A program made the translations under genes and the position numbers. The notes beneath the pieces are model-generated. The model saw nothing but the letters and a program-made list of their open reading frames with translations. It was not told where the DNA came from and ran no database searches. A DNA stretch of 64,000 nucleotides from Bacteroidales bacterium (lineage in GTDB: Bacteria > Bacteroidota > Bacteroidia > Bacteroidales > P3): contig JAFVCA010000048.1 in NCBI GenBank assembly GCA_017479705.1, positions 1 to 64,000 on the forward strand, read 5' to 3'. Of the stretch, positions 31,991 to 40,184 are shown one piece after another; position 1 is the first letter of the stretch; every line of letters starts with the position of its first letter.

Positions 31991-32821
31991 TTATTGTTTT
32001 TTGCGGAATTGCAGGGGAGTAAGGCCCGTCTGTTGACGGAAGAAACGGATGAAGAACGAAGGAGTAGAGAACCCCAGTGTTTCAGCCACCTCTGCAACAG
32101 GCATCTGAGTGTGGCGCAGCAGTATTTTGGCTTCGCGCACCAGGGCACGGTCAATCCACTGAAGGGCGGTCATTCCACTGTGGCGTTTCACCATCGTACT
32201 CACATATCCGGATGTTACGCATAAGCGTTCGGCATAGAAGACGATGGGGTGTTTTACCCTTCCCTCCTGCGAGAGCAAGTGCAAAAAACGATGCATGAAT
32301 GAATCGACCCGATTGGGTGTTGTTTCGGAACGGAGGCTTTGCACGTCCATGATGAGTGCCTCTACCAAATGCGACACAATGTTGTTTTGATTGCCTTTGC
32401 GTTTCATTTGTAGGGTAATCATATCAATGTATTTCTCAATTCGTGACAGTGTCTCCTCATCGCAATGTACCACAAGACATTCCTGCCGTCCCTCTATCTT
32501 TGGCATACAATGAAATGTTACGATACTAACGACACTGTCGATACCTATGCTATTTCCAATGGCCAATGAGTCGGGCATTGCTAATGCGATGTCGCCTGCC
32601 TCCAAATGGTGCTTTTCCAAATCAAGTTCCAAATCGATGCTCCCCTGATGCACAACCAGCAGTCTGCCTTCGGCGAGACGATAAGGTTGACCTTCGATGA
32701 AAAAGGAGAGATTTTGCCTTAACGGTGTCTTGAAATTAAAACCGTATTCGCCTACACTACAAAAGCCATAGTGGGTGAGTTCGGAGACTATTTTTTCTGT
32801 GTCGAGAGGTCTAATGGGCAT
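31991..32821 (-). CDS. AraC-family transcriptional regulator
   Basis: 276 residues with an N-terminal cupin-like half (EGQPYRLAEGRLLVVHQGSI) and a C-terminal AraC domain (YAERLCVTSGYVSTMVKRHS, VAEVAETLGFSTPSFFIRFF, GLTPLQFRKKQ). It is divergent from two HXXEE membrane protein genes, the only intact genes next to it, so those are its likely targets. Its start codon lies about 165 bases from theirs. Confidence 0.87.
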   Translation of the reverse strand: MPIRPLDTEKIVSELTHYGFCSVGEYGFNFKTPLRQNLSFFIEGQPYRLAEGRLLVVHQGSIDLELDLEKHHLEAGDIALAMPDSLAIGNSIGIDSVVSIVTFHCMPKIEGRQECLVVHCDEETLSRIEKYIDMITLQMKRKGNQNNIVSHLVEALIMDVQSLRSETTPNRVDSFMHRFLHLLSQEGRVKHPIVFYAERLCVTSGYVSTMVKRHSGMTALQWIDRALVREAKILLRHTQMPVAEVAETLGFSTPSFFIRFFRQQTGLTPLQFRKKQ

Positions 32822-32937
32822 TTTTCAGTGTGATTTTGTGATATTATAACGAGCTGTTTCATCGTTTATTGTGCGCCCAGTTGAGGATATGGACATTTTT
32901 GTCGTGAATCGTGAAATTTTAATCCTCAGAATGATAG

Positions 32938-32945
32938 TAATTTTG
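32938..32945 (+). promoter_or_regulatory. -7 box of the HXXEE operon
   Basis: TAATTTTG followed by CAGCC, about 43 bases before the first HXXEE start codon. The 110 bases between it and the AraC gene would hold the regulator site. Confidence 0.5.
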
Positions 32946-32987
32946 CAGCCGAAAAACAAATCAGTACAACAATAAAAAAATGAAATA

Positions 32988-33653
32988 ATGAAAGTATTCA
33001 GATTCTATTGCAGGTATTGGGCCGTCATTGGCGGCGTGCTTTTCGTGCTACTCGCCTTCGTCGTCGGCCTGATACAAGACTCGGTCCCCACAACACAGCG
33101 GCTGATGGTTCTGCTCTACATGGCGTTGCTCTTCCACCAGTTCGAGGAGTATGTCTTTCCCGGCGGTTTCCCCGCAGCCTGCAACCGTGGACTTTTCGGC
33201 GAGAAAAAGGAACTCAACCGCTATCCGCTGAATGAGCTGAGTGCTACGATTGTCAACACTTTCTTAGCCTACACGCTCTACCTCTTTGGCATCTTCTGCT
33301 ACAACTGCCTCTGGCTCGGCATCTTCATTGCCTACTTCACGATGTCGCAAGTCTTCATGCACTGTCTGAAACTGAACATCTCGCTCAAAGCATGGTACTC
33401 GCCCGGCTGCTTTTCAGCACTTTTCGTCATGTTGCCGATGGGTGTGTACTATCTTTGCTATGTCGCCACCCATTTCGTTGTGCCGCACTACTACTGGTGG
33501 GGGCCTATAGTGGCTTTCCCTTTAGCGGCCGTGGTGATGATTCTGCTCCCCATCCTCATCTGTCGCAGCCGCAAGACCACTTTTGGCTTCGCCCCATACC
33601 AAACCGAGGAGTTCGAAGTCAGACATGGTATCGCCACGCTTTTTCAGAAATAA
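32988..33653 (+). CDS. HXXEE-domain integral membrane protein (1)
   Basis: 221 residues with about five to six predicted membrane helices (10-32, 40-58, 85-105, 110-125, 140-160, 170-190). The signature LLFHQFEEYVFPGGF has the H-x-x-E-E motif inside a helix, and a later FMHCLKLNI His recurs in relatives. The family is uncharacterised; conserved His and Glu in membrane helices suggest metal or proton handling. The C-terminus (GFAPYQTEEFE) is cytoplasmic in style. It is co-transcribed with a paralogue 11 bases downstream. Confidence 0.8.
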   Translation: MKVFRFYCRYWAVIGGVLFVLLAFVVGLIQDSVPTTQRLMVLLYMALLFHQFEEYVFPGGFPAACNRGLFGEKKELNRYPLNELSATIVNTFLAYTLYLFGIFCYNCLWLGIFIAYFTMSQVFMHCLKLNISLKAWYSPGCFSALFVMLPMGVYYLCYVATHFVVPHYYWWGPIVAFPLAAVVMILLPILICRSRKTTFGFAPYQTEEFEVRHGIATLFQK

Positions 33654-33664
33654 AAGTTACAGTT

Positions 33665-34276
33665 ATGGTAAAATTCATCAAACACTACGCACTGGAGATT
33701 TATACCGTTCTCGCAATGTTCTTTTTAGTCTATGCCGCAATGATGGATGGCCTCTCCGTAGTGCAACGCTTTGTCGTGTTATTCAATTTCCTTTTCATCT
33801 TGCATGAGTGGGAAGAAGGCGTTTATCCCGGTGGTTTCATCGATTTGATTTCGAGTCTTATTGAGAAAGAGGTGACCGACGACCTGCGTCGTGCAAGCCG
33901 CATACCCACAGGCATTCTGCTGGTGTCGATTACGCTTGTGCCATTCATCTTCGACAAAACCCCAATGTTTGCCGTTTCAATTGCCACTTTCGGGATTTTC
34001 GAGGGGTTTGTCCATACAATGGGCATTCGGCTCTTCCGCCTGAAACGGAAATACACACCGGGCATGGCAACAGCCTGGATAGAGGCAGTAACGGGCATCG
34101 TTCTTTTGGTATTCCTCGCCTCCAAACACCTTGCAGCTTGGTATGACTACGTTGGGGGAATCGTCGTATTCTTTGCAGCGTTTGTCACGATGCAAAAGTC
34201 CCTTACCATGATGGTCGGGATTCGATACAGGGACATGACACGACTATTGAAGAAACAATTGCAAAAACATGGATAG
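33665..34276 (+). CDS. HXXEE-domain integral membrane protein (2)
   Basis: 203 residues from ATG 33665; an open frame extends upstream inside the previous gene but carries no homology. FILHEWEEGVYPGGF gives the H-x-x-E-E signature and FEGFVHTMGIRLFRLKRKYT the second His. Five to six helices are predicted. It resembles its neighbour only around these motifs and in overall topology, so the pair is an old duplication that may form a heteromer. Confidence 0.8.
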   Translation: MVKFIKHYALEIYTVLAMFFLVYAAMMDGLSVVQRFVVLFNFLFILHEWEEGVYPGGFIDLISSLIEKEVTDDLRRASRIPTGILLVSITLVPFIFDKTPMFAVSIATFGIFEGFVHTMGIRLFRLKRKYTPGMATAWIEAVTGIVLLVFLASKHLAAWYDYVGGIVVFFAAFVTMQKSLTMMVGIRYRDMTRLLKKQLQKHG

Positions 34277-34341
34277 CCCGACTTTCTCCATGGGGAAAAA
34301 CCATTCTCCCACTTATACGTTGGTAAGCATACAAACGTATA

Positions 34342-34395
34342 AATGCGTCAATTCATTAGCGGAGAGTGTTCCAACCATTAATGAATTAACGCATT
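34342..34395. repeat. Long inverted repeat between convergent genes
   Basis: Arms 34342-34358 and 34379-34395 pair at 16 of 17 positions around a 20-base loop. The right arm, ATGAATTAACGCATTC, is a variant of ACGAATTAACACATTC found at 26398-26430 (twice) and 40150. It may act as a bidirectional terminator, although no T-run is adjacent. Confidence 0.65.
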
Positions 34396-34410
34396 CTTCC
34401 AGCCGCCTAT

Positions 34411-34731
34411 TCAGGCCTCCTCGTCGGTAGTCTCTAATTTCATAATCACTGGGCGTAAACCGTCATTGCAACTGACGATGGCCACACCAGGAGTTTTGAT
34501 CCAGTCGCCATAGTAGAACAGACCCTTGCCAGCTCCGTGGGCGAGTGAGAAAACATACTGGTAAATGGCTTTCCAGGCCTCGTCACAGAAGCCTTCAGGC
34601 TTGGCGTAGTCGGCAAAGAACACGTCGCCCTCCTTCATCATCGGGCATACATCCAAGCCACAGACGCCATATTCCTTGGCCAAGTCCTCGTTGAGCATCG
34701 TCTTGAGGATGGTGATTTTGACTTTTTTCAT
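34411..34731 (-). CDS. TIGR04076 family protein
   Basis: 106 residues starting MKKVKITILKTMLNEDLAKE, with GVCGLDVCPMMKEGDVFFAD and CDEAWKAIYQYVFSLAHGAG, the cysteine-bearing pattern of this anaerobe-associated family. Its biochemical role is unknown. The Met at 34731 is chosen because relatives begin there; an earlier Met overlaps the upstream gene. It is the last gene of the six-gene flavodiiron operon, 8 bases after YecH. Confidence 0.75.
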   Translation of the reverse strand: MKKVKITILKTMLNEDLAKEYGVCGLDVCPMMKEGDVFFADYAKPEGFCDEAWKAIYQYVFSLAHGAGKGLFYYGDWIKTPGVAIVSCNDGLRPVIMKLETTDEEA

Positions 34732-34739
34732 AATTGCTG

Positions 34740-34970
34740 TTATTCGTTGTGACACACTTTTGCTGTGTCCACCGTGAAGCCGACTTCGGCGGGCTTAAAC
34801 TTGCCATGCTCTTTCAGGAAGTCTATCAAACCTTGTGCTGTCAAGTTGTCGGCACTGCAGGTGTAGAATCGTTCTTCGGGACCGAACTTGGCAATAATGG
34901 CTTCCAAAAGGCTCTGTTCCGTATAGCTGTGTCCTTGCATCATGGCAAGGACTTCATGTCCGTGTGTCAT
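34740..34970 (-). CDS. YecH-family (DUF2492) putative metal-binding protein
   Basis: 76 residues: THGHEVLAMMQGHSYTEQSL, IAKFGPEERFYTCSADNLTA, LIDFLKEHGKFKP. The His-x-His near the start and the Cys in FYTCSA are the conserved features suspected to bind metal. Its ATG overlaps the flavodiiron stop by four bases, so the two are translated together. A helper role in iron-centre supply would fit but is only inference. Confidence 0.78.
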   Translation of the reverse strand: MTHGHEVLAMMQGHSYTEQSLLEAIIAKFGPEERFYTCSADNLTAQGLIDFLKEHGKFKPAEVGFTVDTAKVCHNE

Positions 34971-36160
34971 TGCTTTGCCAATAAAGATTCAACCATAGCG
35001 GGAATGCCTTCGAGTGCAGCCTCATCTGGAGTCCACAGGGTGCGGATGTTCTCATCAATGACCGCGAAACCGGCATCGCGCAACTTTTCCTGCAACAATT
35101 TCACCGACTCGCCGCTCCAGCCATAGCAGCCAAAGGCCGCTGCCTTCTTATTCTTGAATTTAAGCTGCTTCAGGAACTCCATCCATCCTGCGACAGAGGA
35201 GAGGATGCTGTTGCTTACCGTGGGCGACCCTACGGCGATAGCCTTCGACTTGAAGACTTCTGTCATCACCTCGTTCTTGTCTGCTTTGGCGATATTGAAC
35301 ACTTTTACTACTGTGTCCGAGCTTTGACGGTGTATCTCCTCAGCAATGCGGTGGGCGATTTTTGTGGTGCCTTCCCACATAGTGTCGTAGGCGATGGTCA
35401 CTTGGTCTTCCTGATAAGCATTGGCCCAAGCGGCATACTTCTCAACAATCTGCATGGGGTTGTCGCGCCAGATGGCACCGTGCGAAGGAGCAATCATTTC
35501 AATGGGAAGATTGAAGCCCGCAATTTCTTCCAGTTTCTTAGTGAGGATGGGAGCAAATGGGTTAAGTATATTAGCGAAATACTTCATCGCCTCTTTACCA
35601 AGCAGACATTGGTTGGCCTTGTCGTTAAAAAGTTCCTCGACCGCATAGTGCTGCCCGAAAGCATCGTTGGAAAAGAGGATGTTGTCGACAGTCAGGTAGG
35701 TAGCCATCGAGTCAGGCCAATGGAGCATACGCATCTCAACAAATACCAACTTCTTGCCGTTGCCAATCTCAATGCTGTCGCCAGTCTTCACCACGTGGAA
35801 GTTCCAACCACGTTTGCCATACTGTCCTTCGATGCTTTTCACAGCTTGGGCGGTGCAATAGATGGGTGTATCGGGAATCTCGTCCATCAGGGCTGTTAGT
35901 GAGCCGCTGTGGTCACATTCTCCGTGGTTAGCCACGATGAAATCGATTTTCTTGAGGTCGATTTCTTTCTTCAAGTTCTCGACGAAGTCAAAGCGATGGG
36001 GTGTCCAGATGGTGTCAATAAGGACCGTCTTCTCTTCCTCGACGAGGTAGGCGTTCTGGCTTGAGCCGTTCATAATGGAGTAGTCGTCACCGTGGAACGA
36101 TTCCAGCTCCCAGTCGATATAGCCTACCCAGCTGACATTTGATTTTATATGTTTCTTCAT
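34967..36160 (-). CDS. fprA: A-type flavodiiron protein (FprA/ROO)
   Basis: 397 residues: an N-terminal metallo-beta-lactamase-like diiron domain and a C-terminal flavodoxin domain. Iron ligands appear as ANHGECDHSG (H79, E81, D83, H84), MLHWPDS (H147), FSNDAFG (D166) and APSHGAIW (H227). FMN contacts are in AYDTMWEGTTKIA and VGSPTVSNSILSSVAGWMEF. Such enzymes reduce O2 to water or NO to N2O in anaerobes with electrons from rubredoxin or ferredoxin; a ferredoxin gene lies 20 bases upstream. No fused rubredoxin domain is present. Confidence 0.92.
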   Translation of the reverse strand: MKKHIKSNVSWVGYIDWELESFHGDDYSIMNGSSQNAYLVEEEKTVLIDTIWTPHRFDFVENLKKEIDLKKIDFIVANHGECDHSGSLTALMDEIPDTPIYCTAQAVKSIEGQYGKRGWNFHVVKTGDSIEIGNGKKLVFVEMRMLHWPDSMATYLTVDNILFSNDAFGQHYAVEELFNDKANQCLLGKEAMKYFANILNPFAPILTKKLEEIAGFNLPIEMIAPSHGAIWRDNPMQIVEKYAAWANAYQEDQVTIAYDTMWEGTTKIAHRIAEEIHRQSSDTVVKVFNIAKADKNEVMTEVFKSKAIAVGSPTVSNSILSSVAGWMEFLKQLKFKNKKAAAFGCYGWSGESVKLLQEKLRDAGFAVIDENIRTLWTPDEAALEGIPAMVESLLAKQ

Positions 36161-36180
36161 AAAAATGGATTATTTGCTGT

Positions 36181-36363
36181 TCAACACTCTTCGATAGCTC
36201 CCACTGGACACCCCTCCTTGGCTTCGGCGGCGGTAGCAAGAGCCAATTCCGGCACCTCACCGTCTATGGCTACAGCCACGTCGCCTTGAATACTGAACAC
36301 TTCGGGACAAGTGCCCTCACAAAGGCCACAGCCGATGCAACTGTCGTTCACTTTGTATTTCAT
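36181..36363 (-). CDS. Single-cluster ferredoxin
   Basis: 60 residues. CIGCGLCEGTCPEVF (C9, C12, C15, C19) and GCPVGAIEEC (C52) give the ligand set of a one-[4Fe-4S] ferredoxin; C19 and C60 are extra and may form a disulfide or be spare. The acidic middle is normal for an electron carrier. Placement immediately before fprA suggests it is the electron donor to the flavodiiron protein in place of a rubredoxin. Confidence 0.88.
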   Translation of the reverse strand: MKYKVNDSCIGCGLCEGTCPEVFSIQGDVAVAIDGEVPELALATAAEAKEGCPVGAIEEC

Positions 36364-36379
36364 AATATTGTTCCTTTCT

Positions 36380-36601
36380 TTATTTGTGTTGGTTAATCAA
36401 TTCTTTGATTTTACTGATGATAGCCTCTGCGTCCATGCCAGACCTTTTGCTCATCTCGCTAATGGTAGCTTTGCCCATCATTATTTTAGCAATGGGGGTA
36501 TTGAGCATCTTGAACTTTTCGTTTACCTTGGTGATTTCATCTTTCAGCCAAGGATACTCCATAAGAAGGTCAGTCAGTTTGGTGTCTTTTGTAATATCCA
36601 T
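36380..36601 (-). CDS. DUF1858 small protein
   Basis: 73 residues with the DUF1858 pattern: DITKDTKLTDLLMEYPWLKD, then IAKIMMGKATISEMSKRSGM and ISKIKELINQHK. This domain usually accompanies DUF2249, DUF438 and hemerythrin-like proteins in NO- and redox-response genes. No cysteines or ligands are evident. The gene starts one base after the stop of the DUF2249-CMD gene. Confidence 0.8.
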   Translation of the reverse strand: MDITKDTKLTDLLMEYPWLKDEITKVNEKFKMLNTPIAKIMMGKATISEMSKRSGMDAEAIISKIKELINQHK

Positions 36602-36602
36602 A

Positions 36603-37289
36603 TTATTGCACTTTCACGTCGGGGTTCTTCTCTCCAAATTTCTCTTTCAATGTTTCGCAAATTTCACCACGACCCACACCCTTCTTTTCCATCTGCTTGA
36701 TGGTCTTGTATGCTTGGAACAGGGTGGAGGGGCCTATTTCTGAGCTGAAATAACCGATGCCTTGATTCCATGCAAGCAACTCAAACACATCGTCCAAAGC
36801 GGCAGAGTCAATGCCGTGAATGTATGCCTTCACCAGCTCACGAGTAGCTTGACGCATGCGCCCTGCCCCGACAGCGTTGGTCAACGAGAGCAACAGACGT
36901 GTCTCGTAGGGCAGGTGTCGGCGGTTGTCGTTCCAAGTCAAATCCCAGAATTCCACTGCTATATTTGCCAGATTGTTGTCAATCAAAGGCATGTTGGTTA
37001 GCGCGTATGGACGCATCGGGATGTCTTTGTCCGCTGGTTTCATCATGGTGCGGTAGAAATAGGCATGGTACTCGGCATCGTTCACCTTTTCTGTATAGTG
37101 TTCAAAGCCGAGGTCTTCCATCACCTCATAAAGGGGGATAGGCTCAAAACTCTGGATGACTTCCAAACCTTCTCCCACAGCCATCTTCATGGCTTGCATT
37201 TTCAGTCCAGGGAAAAAGTTCCCTTGAACTCCGCGTACATCAATTTTCTTGAATCCTACAGTCTTGTCTTTCCATTCGATGTAACTCAT
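36603..37289 (-). CDS. DUF2249 domain fused to carboxymuconolactone decarboxylase-like domain
   Basis: 228 residues. The first 75 (KKIDVRGVQGNFFPGLKMQA, EGLEVIQSFEPIPLYEVMED) fit DUF2249. Residues about 95-205 form an AhpD/CMD-like helical domain (LANIAVEFWDLTWNDNRRHL, VKAYIHGIDSAALDDVFELL, YFSSEIGPSTLF). The usual CxxC of AhpD peroxidases is absent, so peroxidase activity is unlikely. It is the first gene of the six-gene operon driven from 37333. Confidence 0.8.
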   Translation of the reverse strand: MSYIEWKDKTVGFKKIDVRGVQGNFFPGLKMQAMKMAVGEGLEVIQSFEPIPLYEVMEDLGFEHYTEKVNDAEYHAYFYRTMMKPADKDIPMRPYALTNMPLIDNNLANIAVEFWDLTWNDNRRHLPYETRLLLSLTNAVGAGRMRQATRELVKAYIHGIDSAALDDVFELLAWNQGIGYFSSEIGPSTLFQAYKTIKQMEKKGVGRGEICETLKEKFGEKNPDVKVQ

Positions 37290-37332
37290 TTTTAGCTCCT
37301 TTTGTATTACTAATTTGTTTTCATTTTCAATG

Positions 37333-37402
37333 CAAAAATAGTCTTATTTATTAGAACAATGTGTAACATTTGTTACCATGAGGATGTTTTTTTGTATTTT
37401 TG
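37333..37402. promoter_or_regulatory. Divergent promoters with shared palindrome
   Basis: The minus-strand -7 box TATTTTTG is at 37333-37340 and the plus-strand -7 box TATTTTTG at 37395-37402. Between them GTAAC-ATTT-GTTAC is a perfect palindrome at 37363-37376. Its centre lies about 40-43 bases upstream of both predicted starts, the class II activator position for Crp/Fnr proteins, and the plus gene encodes such a protein. Confidence 0.65.
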
Positions 37403-37428
37403 CAAATGACTTATACACGGTAATTATA

Positions 37429-38037
37429 ATGGATAACAATCTGAATCATTTACCTTTATTCACCTCCTGCAGCGATGAGGAGATGGCACAATTACTTGAA
37501 AATCCTCACAAGGTACAATCTTTCCACTCTGGCGAAACGCTGATTCAGTCCGGCACCCCGTGCCGCTCGCTGTTACTTATGACCGACGGGATGGTGGAAA
37601 CACGTATGGGCAGCTTTGAGGGGCGGGAGCTGGTGGTCGACCGCTTAAAGGCTCCCTGCGTTTTGGCTCCGGCCTTCCTTTTCGGCAGCAATAACATCAT
37701 TCCCGTTGAGGTCACAGCACTGACGGAGGTCACCCTTTGGCAGATTAACCGTGAGGGGTTCCTGCTGTTTATGCAGCAACATCCTATGGTATTGCAATCT
37801 TTTATGGCTATGATTTCCGACCGCGCGCAGTTCCTCTCCAGCAAGGTAAGGGCTTTCGCCATCAAGGGGCTTCGCAACCGTGTGATTGACTATTTGGAGC
37901 AGCATGGCAGCATCACCAATGTGGCCAAAACGGCTGAACAGTTGGGCGTCGCACGCCCGTCGCTGAGCCGTATCCTCTCCGAGATGGTGGCAGAGGGCTC
38001 CATCAAAAAGGAAGATGAATATTACAAAAAAAATTGA
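37429..38037 (+). CDS. Crp/Fnr-family regulator of the flavodiiron operon
   Basis: 202 residues from ATG 37429; the longer frame begins upstream of the predicted transcript start. A cyclic-nucleotide-binding-like beta-roll covers about 10-115 (SFHSGETLIQSGTPCRSLLL), a long dimer helix 115-145, and the winged helix is VAKTAEQLGVARPSLSRILS. No iron-sulfur cysteine pattern of Fnr is present, so heme or ligand sensing as in Dnr/HcpR proteins is more likely. Divergence from the NO/O2 operon and the shared palindrome argue for direct control plus autoregulation. Confidence 0.85.
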   Translation: MDNNLNHLPLFTSCSDEEMAQLLENPHKVQSFHSGETLIQSGTPCRSLLLMTDGMVETRMGSFEGRELVVDRLKAPCVLAPAFLFGSNNIIPVEVTALTEVTLWQINREGFLLFMQQHPMVLQSFMAMISDRAQFLSSKVRAFAIKGLRNRVIDYLEQHGSITNVAKTAEQLGVARPSLSRILSEMVAEGSIKKEDEYYKKN

Positions 38038-38125
38038 AAATTGAACGGAGGTGCCAGCGTCTCGAAACGGCGGCGGCAGCATCCTGCGCGTATCATCCCG
38101 GTAGGGAGTGTATTGTTTCACAAGT

Positions 38126-38698
38126 CTAATGGGTAAAGATAAATCCCAAATAGAGCCGCGGACCAGTGGGGATGTCCGAATGGGAGAATGGGGCGAGGCG
38201 GTCGACACGAAGAGTGAGGTGTACAGCCTCGGTGAGGGCGTATTCGATGCCGAGGTAGGGGTCTACGAACATAAAGCCCTCGCTATGGAGGACGGCATTC
38301 GGTTCCGGCAACCAGTCGTCGGACGAGCCATCGAAAACCAGCAGCGTTGTGGCGTTTCCTCCACCCAAGGTGAGGCCTACGTATGGTGTCCAGCGGTCTA
38401 ACTGCCAATAGGCATCAACCACAACGCCACCCCACCCAAGACGTACATAACTATCGTTGCCAAGCTGGCTTAGCGTGGACATAAATCCCTCACAGCCCAC
38501 ACGCAAATGCCGACATAGATGGAACCTCAGGGTGCCGCCTATGCCGGTAGTCACTCCTTTGGCAGTATAGTTCAGGTCTGACATTTGGCCGTTCACGACC
38601 CCGGCGTGCAGCATCATGCCGCCATCAAAGAGTGTGGGCAGTTGCGCGTGGCAAAACACAGATACCAGCAATAATGCAATTAATATCAAGTGTTTCAT
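38126..38698 (-). CDS. Putative outer-membrane beta-barrel protein
   Basis: 190 residues with a signal peptide (HLILIALLLVSVFCHAQ) and alternating hydrophobic strands rich in Gly and aromatics (SYVRLGWGGVVVDAYWQLDR, WTPYVGLTLGGGN, GPRLYLGFIFTH). The C-terminus suggests a barrel end strand. No family is recognised. It overlaps the calycin-like gene by four bases and is last in a three-gene operon with it and a methyltransferase. Confidence 0.6.
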   Translation of the reverse strand: MKHLILIALLLVSVFCHAQLPTLFDGGMMLHAGVVNGQMSDLNYTAKGVTTGIGGTLRFHLCRHLRVGCEGFMSTLSQLGNDSYVRLGWGGVVVDAYWQLDRWTPYVGLTLGGGNATTLLVFDGSSDDWLPEPNAVLHSEGFMFVDPYLGIEYALTEAVHLTLRVDRLAPFSHSDIPTGPRLYLGFIFTH

Positions 38699-39138
38699 CG
38701 TTTTCTCTTTCCAGTAAATGATACCAGTTTCCCTCCCATCGTGCAGGTGAATGTCAGCCGGTCGGCATCGGCTCTGCCTGCCAGCTGTCGCACACGACGT
38801 TTCTCCTTGCGTTTCCCCTTGGTGGTGGGTACTATATTGTCTCCTTTCAAGTTCTCGCCGTCAAGCTTGAGCGGCGATATGGTAACATCCACATGCACAG
38901 GCATCATCCATGCGAACTTGACTTGAATCATATCTATCGTTGCCTCGCCATGGGGCAGACGTGTCAGGCGCACTTCGACCGCTTTCTGAGTGTAGCCACC
39001 GGAAGTCATAGTACCCACATAGGTCTGAGCCGAAGCAGCAATCCCCAGACTAAGCATGACGGCCAGCAGCAATAACTGCGGCACGGCGAGGCCGCGGCAC
39101 ACGGTGCGAACCATCTTCAAACAAATTTGAGCTTTCAT
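38695..39138 (-). CDS. Secreted calycin-like protein
   Basis: 147 residues from MKAQICLKMVRTVC (a Met six bases earlier is equally possible). The signal peptide is long and hydrophobic (LAVPQLLLLAVMLSLGIAAS). The mature part TYVGTMTSGGYTQKAVEVRL, GEATIDMIQVKFAWMMPVHV, TISPLKLDGENLKGD resembles the calycin-like beta-barrels common as exported Bacteroidetes proteins. The tail is very basic (KGKRKEKRRVRQ). Ligand unknown. The start overlaps the preceding methyltransferase stop. Confidence 0.55.
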   Translation of the reverse strand: MKAQICLKMVRTVCRGLAVPQLLLLAVMLSLGIAASAQTYVGTMTSGGYTQKAVEVRLTRLPHGEATIDMIQVKFAWMMPVHVDVTISPLKLDGENLKGDNIVPTTKGKRKEKRRVRQLAGRADADRLTFTCTMGGKLVSFTGKRKR

Positions 39139-39143
39139 ATCCA

Positions 39144-39944
39144 TTATTTCTTGCCGACAAGTATAGCCGACCCGCTGAGCGTCATCCAAGTGGCCTCCCA
39201 GCGGGTCATAAAGAGGCCATTGGTGGTGTCAATCAGTTCCACCTGCTCGTATCCCATATCTTTCAGTCGTTGCACAAAGGCCTTCATGTCGCCGTACTTC
39301 AGGTGCGAAAAGATGTCGTGGATGGCGAAGGTGCCACCTTTCTTCAGCACACGGAGGGTCTCCAAGAGGATGGCCTGACGGTCACGGGAGGGAATGTTGT
39401 GATAGACGTAGTTACTGAAGACGGCATCGAAACTCTCGTCAGGGAAGTCGAGATGAACGGCATCCCCCTTGGCGAAACTGGTGCGGTCGGCCACTCCTTC
39501 TATGCGGGCATTCTCCTCGCAAAGGTTTTTGCTGAAAGAGGCGTATTCCGCACCCCAGCGGTCGACCCCTTTTACGTAGGCTTGCGGGTTTCGCTTGGCA
39601 ACAGCAATGGCCAGCGCACCGCTGCCACAGCCCACATCCAAGCCGCAGCCCCCTTCAGGCAGCACCACACGGTCGGCCACTCCGTCAATAATGCCGCGCG
39701 ACATTTGGCGTTTGCCGTCGTATGAAAAAACTCGGTGCATCAACGTCAACCACAGCACCACACAGGCTACAAAAACAGTGGCCACAAGGAAAATAACAAA
39801 TACTACGTTTTTCAGTGTTCCATCGGCGAGCAGCCCGCTCAAGCCAAACACCAGGGTCAACGCCAGACACCCCATGCACCCAGCAAAAACACCCCAAATC
39901 ATGCCCTTCGGCATCCAGTTTTTGTAATTCGGTTTCATCATCAT
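39144..39944 (-). CDS. Membrane-anchored class I SAM methyltransferase
   Basis: 266 residues. Two N-terminal transmembrane helices (about 14-38 and 45-68) precede a Rossmann methyltransferase: GGCGLDVGCGSGALAIAVAK (motif I), VKGVDRWG, FAKGDAVHLDFPDESFDAVF (motif II) and VLKKGGTFAIHDI. The acceptor substrate is unknown; membrane anchoring would suit a lipid or quinone. It heads an operon with the calycin-like and barrel genes. Confidence 0.8.
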   Translation of the reverse strand: MMMKPNYKNWMPKGMIWGVFAGCMGCLALTLVFGLSGLLADGTLKNVVFVIFLVATVFVACVVLWLTLMHRVFSYDGKRQMSRGIIDGVADRVVLPEGGCGLDVGCGSGALAIAVAKRNPQAYVKGVDRWGAEYASFSKNLCEENARIEGVADRTSFAKGDAVHLDFPDESFDAVFSNYVYHNIPSRDRQAILLETLRVLKKGGTFAIHDIFSHLKYGDMKAFVQRLKDMGYEQVELIDTTNGLFMTRWEATWMTLSGSAILVGKK

Positions 39945-39967
39945 TAAAATTAATAATTAAAAATAAT

Positions 39968-40114
39968 GTTATCCGCAATCAGCCTATTATTCCTTGTAGC
40001 GTCTCTCCAGGACGCATATAGAAATGATTTTCAGACACCCCACACTGCGTTCCTTGTGTGGGGTTAATAAGATTATGCATCTTCAAGGCATTTTTTGTGG
40101 TAAATGCGGACAAC
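39968..40114 (-). repeat. 147-nt dispersed hairpin repeat (copy 2)
   Basis: Inverted relative to copy 1 (26438-26585). The ACCCCACAC/GTGTGGGGT hairpin is perfectly conserved and the GCGTC/GACGC hairpin is kept with changed inner bases. An ACGAATTAACACATTC motif follows at about 40148. It occupies most of the gap between two methyltransferase genes. Confidence 0.8.
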
Positions 40115-40184
40115 CATTTTAAAAATTGATTCTCATATTAGCACATTTACGAATTAACACATTCAAAATAATTTATTTTTGAAT

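Noticed and set aside
33392..33664. Upstream extension of the second HXXEE gene
   Set aside because: It overlaps the first HXXEE gene in another frame; family members begin at the Met at 33665.
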